A stretch of 64,000 nucleotides of DNA, taken from the NCBI GenBank assembly GCA_964017045.1, contig OZ024809.1:25543618-25607617 (forward strand), in the 5' to 3' direction. Positions 56,428-64,000 of this stretch are shown one piece after another. Made by a program: the position numbers and the translations under genes. The stretch's first letter is position 1. Each line of letters opens with the position of its first letter. The notes under the pieces are model-generated. The model saw only the letters and a list, made by a program, of their open reading frames with translations, was not told where the DNA came from and ran no database searches. The stretch comes from Omphiscola glabra. Its lineage: Eukaryota > Mollusca > Gastropoda > Lymnaeidae.

Positions 56428-56898
56428 TTAAAACACCTCAAGGTCCAATCCTCTACTAGTGCACAAACTGAAAGATCCCTCGGTTAGACTTAACAAAATA
56501 TCCTCAGTTGGATAGACTAAGTCAGTAGCTGGTCTATCCACGAAATATTCTCTTGAGAAATGTCTCGCCAAACCGGGGCAGTCTCCTAACACGTCACAGT
56601 TTTCTATCTGACAGAGTGAACAACATTTTTTTTTTCGCTGTGGGATTCTAGCATTTAACAAGTCGTATACGCTGAGCCGGCGTAGCTGCCATATATGGGT
56701 ATGTACGGCTACATGGAGCGGGCCCACCCCACACTTTTCAATGCATTCAACAATTTTCATGTCTTTAAAAAAAATTACAAAAATCGGGGTGTCCCTTACA
56801 AGGAAGCAGTGTAATGTCCCCTTTGCTGATAAAGACGACATGGTCCATGGTTTTAAAGCCGAGGTGAACACGAAACTCCGTCGGCGAATTGGAGACAT
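56428..56898 (-). CDS. Unidentified open frame, 156 codons
   Basis: Not recognised. It does not arise from a tandem repeat or a LINE. Features: a basic start (SPIRRRSF), a stretch HTHIWQLRRLSVYDLL, a cysteine cluster KKCCSLCQIENCDVLGDC with a histidine soon after (GLARHF), and an acidic-hydrophobic end. Cysteine spacing could suggest metal binding or chance. No splice sites or polyadenylation signal were confirmed. May be a gene fragment or a random frame. Confidence 0.25.
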   Translation of the reverse strand: MSPIRRRSFVFTSALKPWTMSSLSAKGTLHCFLVRDTPIFVIFFKDMKIVECIEKCGVGPLHVAVHTHIWQLRRLSVYDLLNARIPQRKKKCCSLCQIENCDVLGDCPGLARHFSREYFVDRPATDLVYPTEDILLSLTEGSFSLCTSRGLDLEVF

Positions 56899-57210
56899 TC
56901 TGATAAAGAGAATGTCATAGCTTCTATGTGACGGCTACCTGCCCTAGGTAAATAGAGGACCGTGTTGGAAGGGATGGTGGAGCTGGGGGAGACTGGAGGC
57001 ATGTGGACCTTATTGACAGCATTGATGGTGGATCATGTACAGCAGAAGGACGTGGATGCACGATTGGCTAGGAGACATGATGAAACGGGTGAATATGGAT
57101 GTGGATATATAAGAATACGATTAAATTTGAATATGCAAACATGAATATGGATACATACATGTATACTGAAAGAGGTGAATGGGTAGACGTACAACACGGA
57201 TATGTGGATA

Positions 57211-57627
57211 CTACGTACAATGACAAGTATTAGATATTTGTGGACAAGGATAAGCACGGAAGAAGTAATCAAAGAGAATTGAAGCATTCGGACAGATCAT
57301 GTCACACATGAGCGAGTCAATCCATTTTATAGCGTTAAAGACCAGCCAACTTCGATATTTCCCCTCACATTTGTCTGAGGGAAAATCATTGATCAATATT
57401 ATCAGGACCTGGGTCTCGGAACGCCGGCTCGATGTGTCATGACCTGAAAAACAGTCGAAGAGACATGCTTTGACTAGTGATCCTTCAAAATATCCAACAT
57501 TTTTCCTTGTCCAGAGTTGATACCCTCCTTTATAACTGATTCTAACCCCACACCAAAATGTCGCTGATAGAGGCGTGATGGTAGCTTGTCCATGTGTTAG
57601 AAGCCCATAAAGGCATATAGAGCTCAT
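57211..57627 (-). CDS. Unidentified open frame, 138 codons
   Basis: Not recognised; same strand as the 156-codon frame, about 310 bases upstream of it. Mixed composition with no repeat and no obvious domain; residues such as CLFDCFSGHDTSSRRSETQV show no known motif. Considered together the two could be exons or remnants of one gene, but no splice-consistent join was established. Confidence 0.18.
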   Translation of the reverse strand: MSSICLYGLLTHGQATITPLSATFWCGVRISYKGGYQLWTRKNVGYFEGSLVKACLFDCFSGHDTSSRRSETQVLIILINDFPSDKCEGKYRSWLVFNAIKWIDSLMCDMICPNASILFDYFFRAYPCPQISNTCHCT

Positions 57628-58005
57628 ACTATGTATCTATTTAGTATTTACCTTAACCACACACCTGGAAGCTCGGATTTCATTAGAGTATTTATTTACA
57701 ACAACTAGGAATAACCCGGCTTTCTTCATAATAACGTATAGCTAGCATTTAATTAAATACTTTGAAATGTGTATATTAAAAACCTTTTAGTTGAGAATAA
57801 AATAGCCCAAAGTATCTAAAAGACGAATGGATAGATCAGTTACTTCGGTCGGGTATTCTAGCAGTACGTCATTGGTTTAGATAGAAATCAAACTATGCAA
57901 CACGCACGTTTAGTGAGTCGTGCTTGAGATTCAATGCAAATTAAAGGGACGACACTACAATGAAGTTAAAAAATAATGTCCCTTTCAGACACCGAATGTT
58001 AGACT

Positions 58006-58188
58006 TATATATTGGGATCATTATATATTGGGATCATTATATATTGGGGTAATTACATATTGGGATCATTATATATTGGAATCATTATACGTTGGGATCA
58101 TTATATAATGGGATCATTATATGGTGGGATCATTGTATTTTGGGATCATTATATGGTGGGATCATTATATGTTGGGATCATGATTAGC
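58006..58188. repeat. 16-bp minisatellite, about 11 copies
   Basis: Unit GGGATCATTATATATT with GGT, CGTT and TTTT variants to the right. Confidence 0.94.
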
Positions 58189-58614
58189 ATGTTCGAGCAA
58201 TTCTCAGTGGTCAGGGTAACTATTGAAAATCCAACCAACCTAATGACATGCCATAGTCCAGTGAAAGTAAACATGTTGTGAGTCACATATGACAACAAAA
58301 GAAAACATATTATGTAGCATTTTAGGTATTGTCATAACCCACCAACCCCCACACACCTTTTTTAGTTTTTCCTTTTCTTTCCTGTGACCAGCAAGCAAAC
58401 TGTAAAGTCAGAGCACTCTACCTGTAGTCACGCAGTCAGACGAGTTCTTCCACATTACTGTAGCGGGGAAAAGGGGGTAGGTGGGGGGGGAGTGGGATTT
58501 GGGGTGGAGGGAGAGGGATTCATGAGTATGGCTCACATTTTCAAAAACTAATGTAGTTATTTTTTAATTTTAAGAGCATATTCTAAATAAATGTTTTTTT
58601 TTTTTTAATTTCTC

Positions 58615-58775
58615 ACTTTCTCTCTCCCGCCATTTTCCTCTTCCTTATCCCCCCCCCCACTTCGCTCTCTACCTCCACCCCCCTCTCTCTCTCTCTTTCT
58701 CTCTCTCTCTCTGTCTATCTCTCTGTCTATCTCTCTGTCTATCTCTCTATCTCCATCTCCCCCTCTCTCTATTGA
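58615..58775. repeat. Polypyrimidine (CT-rich) tract
   Basis: Mostly C/T on the plus strand with CTCTCTGTCTAT units at the centre. Confidence 0.85.
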
Positions 58776-59015
58776 AGCCTGAGGTCACTGTACATCGGCT
58801 CTCTGGTCAAGAGTGTCGGTCGCTAAACTTAAAACTGGTATGCGTCATTGGATGTTTTTTTTTTTTGCACAAAGTGGGTCACTCCAGTAGAGGTATGCAC
58901 AACGTAGAGGTAAAGTTATAACTAAACCCAATGATCCCGACTTTCATATCCGCCTATGATATGATACTACGACACGATCTGACAACAAAAGTTTAGCCAA
59001 TGAAATTCAGATAGT

Positions 59016-59443
59016 GGAAGAAATTTGACGCCATGTTTCTACACACGTTAATGATGAGCTAAACAAAAAAATTAATTAGAATCAGATTTTGACATAGAAA
59101 GCGATTACATTATTGATATGGAAAGCGATTTTTTTAATTACAAAACAGATATATTTTGTAAACAAGTCTGCCAGATTCACAACTCCTTTAAGGAAACGAT
59201 CAATTTCTCAGTAAAAACAAAAATTGGTGGGAAGAAATTTGACGCCATGTTTCTACACACGTTAATGATGAGCTAAACAAAAAAATTAATTAGAATCAGA
59301 TTTTGACATAGAAAGCGATTACATTATTGATATGGAAAGCGATTTTTTAAATTACAAAACAGATATATTTTGTAAACAAGTCTGCCAGATTCACAACTCC
59401 TTTAAGGAAACGATCAATTTCTCAGTAAAAACAAAAATTGGTG
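59016..59443. repeat. 214-bp tandem duplication
   Basis: Two nearly identical copies (59,016-59,229 and 59,230-59,443), each starting GGAAGAAATTTGACGCCATG and ending ACAAAAATTGGTG. Copies differ by about two bases, so the event is recent. Confidence 0.95.
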
Positions 59444-59514
59444 ATAAGCTGAGTCAGCAAATATCTTATACAGGAACTTAAATAATGGGCTTTCATCATT
59501 AATCCTCTCGCCTA

Positions 59515-59835
59515 ATTATGGTGCACTACATTCTTCTTGCCTTCCTCTGGGATACAACACTACTAATGGTCTATTACATTCTTCTTGCCTTCCTCTGGGA
59601 TACAACACTACTAATGGTCTACTAAATTCTTCTTGCTGTCCTCAAGGATACAACCCTACTAATGGTCTACTACATTCTTCTTGCCTTCCTCTAGCATACA
59701 ACCCTACTAATGGTCTACTACATTCTTCTTGCCGTCCTCAAGGATACAACCCTACTAATGGTCTACTACATTCTTCTTGCCATCCTCTAGCATACAACCT
59801 TACTAAAGGTCTACAACATTCTTCTTGCCGTCATC
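59515..59835. repeat. 48-bp minisatellite, about 7 copies
   Basis: Unit CTACTACATTCTTCTTGCCT then TCCTCTGGGATACAACACTA and CTAATGGT; alternating TTCCTCTGGG and GTCCTCAAGG versions. Confidence 0.93.
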
Positions 59836-59839
59836 TACA

Positions 59840-62140
59840 TACATTTCATCTAAGTGTTTATTTTAATATTTAAATTTGTGTTACTCGTTGTTTGTTCGCT
59901 GAAGAAAGACTCTTGTCCACACTTTCGTTGTTTTTGTGAGTCATTTTTTTCAGGTTTCCCCCAACCTAAGGTTACATATTTCCTGACGTTCACTCAGTCC
60001 CCTGATAGTATTGATCGTGTTGTAGGGAAGGGAGTTTTGAAGGTCTAGGGGGTGGTATAGTAGAACACGTGGTATCATAGTAACTAAGTCTCGCTACTAC
60101 AGCAAGTATGTACTAATGCCTTGGACCTGTAGGTCATGGTATGTACCGAATGCCCTAGAGCTGTAAGTCATGGTATGTATATGTACGCAGAGGCGTAGCT
60201 ATGATATTTTGCTCCCGGGGACGAACTATAAAATTGGACAGCTGGTTATATATACACCTACACGACTCATTTATAATATATATATTAGATACTTCCATTG
60301 TTAGTCATGATTTATGCTGTTCGTATTTATAACACAATTCTTTTGCTGCCCTCTCGGATACTACTCTCAGCTAAGTGTTATTTAAATGTTTAAATTGTTT
60401 TTTCTATTGTTTGTTTGCCGACGAAGGCTTTTTGCTGACACGTTCATTGTTATGTTGCGTTCCTGTTTTCAGGTGCGACCATACTTTGTTTTACGCATTT
60501 CATATTTATGCAACGTACATACAATAACATATCTACTTAGGACGCCCCTCACCTGGCACGTGCTGATTTGCATAATATGTTCCGTTTTGTACCAAGGTTT
60601 ACACGTCTTGTCACAAGAGTGATGATATTGTGACACTTGCGTCTCTGATTGAACTGGCATCTTGAACAAAATCCAATACTTTGGTTTACGGAATCCGAAA
60701 AAGACGTTTATAGTTCCAGAAAGCGAGCATATAGAAACTTCACGCTGGTGTAAAAGTTCAGTTAGAATCACTCTTCACTTTTGTTTAAAATTGATTTATT
60801 TATAACGTCCGCTTAGATAGTGTACACAACTTAATTTCTCTATCTAGACTAATAGTGTTTTGAGGAACAACAGAATATTTGAGTACATGACATATCTGAG
60901 ATCACATTACAGCAAACTAGCGATACTAGATTTGTGATACATCCAATAGCATTGAATCGTCTCATCATAAATGAAAAATTCCAAGAATTCTTTTGATCAC
61001 AAAGACCACGCTTGTGTGTCGTCCTGGTGATTCTGGTTCAAAAGAATTCATTATTTTAAATTAAGCCATGGGAAAAATCTTCCTACTGTATATTAAACAA
61101 GGGCCAAGTGAGATAGGTCTGATAGGTCTATTATGTCTATAGGTCTAATAGGTCTTATAGGTCTGACAGATCTGTTAAATGGGGATAGATCAGTGGTAAA
61201 GTGTATTATTTTGAAGTTTTAAACAAATCAATTCAACGAAAAGCAATTTAGAAAATAATATTAATTGAAAGCACATTTCAACACGCTCAAACATTTGATT
61301 ACTTTGAAGAAAATAAACGCTACATTATCCCAATGAACAAAGTCTTGGTTGAGCCACTTTGGGAGAATAGTTCCCTGATCTCACACGTATCCTCAACATT
61401 CCATAACTGAGGGAGTTTCTGAGAACTGTTCCAACGAATGCCGGAAATAGTCTACAATAAAACAGGGTTTTAAAAAACATTGACTTCGAAAAGACGTGGA
61501 CAAATGCCATCAGCAAACATGGCAACAAGATAAAGTTTTCTTCAAGTACCGTAATCAGTGGTCCTCAATATTTTATCACCTTATGGAGCTAATGGCGTCT
61601 TTATAAGACAAGGTAAATCAGAACGTTCAGAGCTGTACCCTTCGATTATAGATGAGACCCTCTGAGATCTACACATACATTACCCGGTTTGCCTGATTAT
61701 AGCACCGGCCTCGACATGTCACAACTTGTCGCACTCCTGATTGTAGATAAAGGAACTCGAGAGGAACCCGATTATTTCAGCAACATTGATTCCATAACTT
61801 TATCAGGACTAAAGTCAACACCAATGCAAAAATGAAACATATACCTTTACCAATACCTCGATACCAATACCGTAATCAATACCAATACCATCACAATACC
61901 GATGGTAAAATAAATTCCGTGTCTTCGGCCCCGTGTGTCGCACTAATATTGTAGTGAACCTTGCTGTCACTGTCACACTCATCAACTCTTGTCAAACTGT
62001 GACAGATCCATCAATTCAATGCTTCGCCTTATCTCCATAGAACGGTTACAACTTCTTGGTGAAATGTTATTTGTCTACGAAGCTATCCGAATACCACTGA
62101 TTTATTTGATGGCACTCTAATTCTAATAGTTAACTACTGG
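59840..62140. other. No recognisable gene
   Basis: Unique sequence. CAGAGGCGTAGCTATGA at about 60,186 resembles one end of the 37,465-type element without a visible partner. AATACC-rich sequence lies at 61,850-61,915 and TAGGTCT repeats at 61,110-61,160. Confidence 0.4.
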
Positions 62141-62154
62141 ACTCTGCTACCACT

Positions 62155-62350
62155 CGCTCTGCTAACTCATTTTCTCTCGCTCTCTGGTTTCCACCATCTC
62201 TGCTAACTCATTTTCTCTCGCTCTCCGACTTGCACCCTCTCTGCTAACTCATTTTCTCTCGCTCTTCGACTTGCACCCTCTCTGCTAACCCATTTTCTCT
62301 CGCTCTCCCACTTGCACCCTCTCTGCTAACTCATTTTCTATCGCTCTCCG
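62155..62350. repeat. 41-bp minisatellite, about 5 copies
   Basis: Unit CTCTGCTAACTCATTTTCTC then TCGCTCTCCGACTTGCACC plus CT; pyrimidine-rich. Confidence 0.92.
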
Positions 62351-62439
62351 GCTTGCTTTCGTCGGCTTAAGAACCCATCGAACGTCATTCTAAAGTCCAG
62401 CTTTTTAATATAACCTGACCATAGATATGTTACCTGTAG

Positions 62440-62512
62440 TGTTAACTAAGTGTTAACCACTAGCATTTCCCACCCGCACTAAGTGTTAATCACTAGCATT
62501 GCCCACCCGCAA
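62440..62512. repeat. 37-bp duplication
   Basis: ACTAAGTGTTAACCACTAGC then ATTKCCCACCCGC occurs twice. Confidence 0.85.
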
Positions 62513-62524
62513 ATACGACCATAA

Positions 62525-62735
62525 TATGTGCGGTCTCACATGGCCTGACTGGTATGTGGTCACTTATGGGGTGGCGCATGACCTGACTGGTCACGCATGT
62601 GGTCACGCATGACCTGACTGGTCACGTATGTGGTCACGCATGACCTGACTGGTCACGTATGTGGTCACGCATGACCTGACTGGTCAGTATGTGGTCACGC
62701 ATGACCTGACTGGTCACGTATGTGGTCACGCATGG
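62525..62735. repeat. 31-bp minisatellite with GGTCA half-sites, about 6 copies
   Basis: Unit CATGACCTGACTGGTCACGT then ATGTGGTCACG; contains TGACC-TGACT-GGTCA, an everted pair. Confidence 0.93.
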
Positions 62736-62852
62736 CCTATCAACACCAGCACACCGAGTCTGGTAGTCGGCAGTCACCCATGTCAACCAATGCCTGAATC
62801 GGACGGCACGGTCAGAAAGCAGCGACAGCAACTTACAGGGGCAACAGACCGC

Positions 62853-63465
62853 ATTGTTTGAAAGCTAGCTTCTGTTTCTCTCCCCACTGATCACACTGTT
62901 TGAAAGCTAGCTTCTGTTTCTCTCCCCACTGACCACACTGTTTGAAAGTTAGCTTTTGTTTCTCTCCCCACTGACCACACTGTTTGAAAGCTAGCTTCTG
63001 TTTCTCTCCCCACTGACAACACTGTTTGAAAGCTAGCTTCTCTTTCTCTCCCCACTGACCACACTGTTTGAAAGCTAGCTTCTGTGTCTCTCCCCAATGG
63101 CCACACTGTTTGAAAGCTAGCTTCTGTGTCTCTCCCCACTGGCCACACTGTTTGAAAGCTAGCTTCTGTTTCTCTCCCCACTGACCACACTGTTTGAAAG
63201 CTAGCTTCTGTGTCTCTCCCCACTGACCACACTGTTTGAAAGCTAGCTTCTGTTTCTCTCCCCACTGGCCACACTGTTTGAAAGCTAGCCTCTGTTTCTC
63301 TCCCCACTGGCCACACTGTTTGAAAGCTAGCTTCTGTTTCTCTCCACACTGGCCACACTGTTTGAAAGCTAGCTTCTGTTTCTCTCCCCACTGGCCACAC
63401 TGTTTGAAAGCTAGCCTCTGTTTCTCTCCCCAATGGCCACACTGTTTGAACGCTAGCTTTTGTTT
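62853..63465. repeat. 42-bp minisatellite, about 14 copies
   Basis: Unit CCACACTGTTTGAAAGCTAG then CTTCTGTTTCTCTCCCCACT plus GR. A further partial copy (TTGTTTGAACGCTAGCTT) follows a poly-C/T/A stretch at about 63,535. Period of 14 codons produces long spurious frames. Confidence 0.96.
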
Positions 63466-63544
63466 CACCCTCACCCCCCCCCCCCTTTTTTTTCCCCACA
63501 AAAAAAAAAAAAAAAAAAAAAAATGGCCGGTATTGTTTGAACGC

Positions 63545-63835
63545 TAGCTTAGAGACCGTGTACTTTACTGGACCTAACTGAAGAGGGCAGGGACCGTAGG
63601 GTGCCATGGTTACGTGGCATAACCATTATCCGGAATTTGTAACACATAACTCCGTTCAGTAATAACGTTGTTTTCAAACTAGAGTCAGTGGCCACCCAAA
63701 CAGGGAGTCACCAGACATATCATGGTGCCACCAAAGCAGGTACTTATTTTCCAGAACAGGGTGTCCCAGACAAAGTAGTTTGCTACCAAAGAAGTTTACC
63801 ACCAGAGCAGGCAGATTAGGAGTAGTTTATTGGAG
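63545..63835. other. No recognisable gene
   Basis: Unique sequence with CCACCAAAGCAG and CACCAGAGCAGG phrases hinting at an old, decayed repeat. Confidence 0.35.
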
Positions 63836-63839
63836 ATGT

Positions 63840-64000
63840 TTCGAGAAGGTGACAGATCTTAGTGATGCCACTGTGAGTAGGTGACAGACCCTAGTGGTGC
63901 CACTGTGAGTAGGTGACAGACCCTAGTGTTGCCACTGTGAGTAGGTGACAGACCCTAGTGGTGCCACTGTGAGGAGGTGACAGACCCTAGTGGTGCCACT
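63840..64000. repeat. 32-bp minisatellite, about 5 copies, running off the window
   Basis: Unit GTAGGTGACAGACCCTAGTG then GTGCCACTGTGA; continues past the right edge, so its true length is unknown. Confidence 0.93.

Noticed and set aside
62833..63607. Two long minus-strand frames with Cys/Lys or Thr/Glu repeats
   Set aside because: 42-bp minisatellite; both frames arise from the same units.

Overview
This is a eukaryotic, intron-rich and AT-rich window. The transposon families and the protein families point to a mollusc, most likely a freshwater gastropod (Lymnaea or a planorbid relative would fit). That assignment rests on recognised repeat families and is inference, not a database result. 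No prokaryotic genes, operons, CRISPR arrays, rRNA or tRNA genes were seen.

One convincing host gene is present, on the minus strand from about 39,690 down to 18,475. Twenty exons with good splice sites and fully consistent phases join into a 795-residue reading frame with a stop codon. It encodes the plakin domain (spectrin-like segments plus an SH3-like insert) followed directly by plakin repeats, so it is a spectraplakin (MACF1/dystonin/Short stop/VAB-10 family). It ends after the plakin repeats with a nearby AATAAA, which resembles the short VAB-10A-type isoform. No actin-binding CH domains, spectrin rod or GAS2 domain were found in the window. A weak candidate for an additional terminal exon lies at 15,135-15,227.

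The rest is repeats. (1) Non-LTR retrotransposons: a nearly complete APE-type LINE at 28,501-31,843, inserted antisense in a host intron, flanked by a 9-bp target duplication and broken by a stop and a frameshifting deletion; and 3' or 5' fragments at about 481-2145, 3413-4045, 5397-5575, 27,430-28,430 and 42,450-42,795. (2) Short hAT-type non-autonomous elements with terminal inverted repeats and 8-bp target duplications (884-1243, 5016-5226, 8319-8673, 37,465-37,627, 38,812-38,996, 43,338-43,491), plus a sequence at 45,364-45,491 that looks like the horizontally transferred SPIN element. (3) A second short inverted-repeat family with copies at 44,072-44,530 and 55,880-56,287. (4) More than 35 separate minisatellites covering roughly a quarter of the window, the largest being a 47-bp unit repeated about 90 times (45,795-50,010) and a 25-bp unit repeated about 91 times (20,345-22,635, inside a host intron).

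Layout: 1-18 kb is transposon debris and minisatellites; 18-40 kb is the spectraplakin gene with introns inflated by minisatellites, a LINE, a GC-rich repeat and short hAT elements; 40-64 kb is almost entirely minisatellites with scattered transposons and two unexplained open frames near 56.4-57.6 kb. Most long open frames elsewhere are products of tandem repeats whose period is a multiple of three, or that stay open in several frames, and are not genes. I found no credible new multi-gene system. The notable biology is the SPIN-like element, minisatellites that appear to grow out of short transposons, and the splice-site-proximal repeats in the spectraplakin gene.
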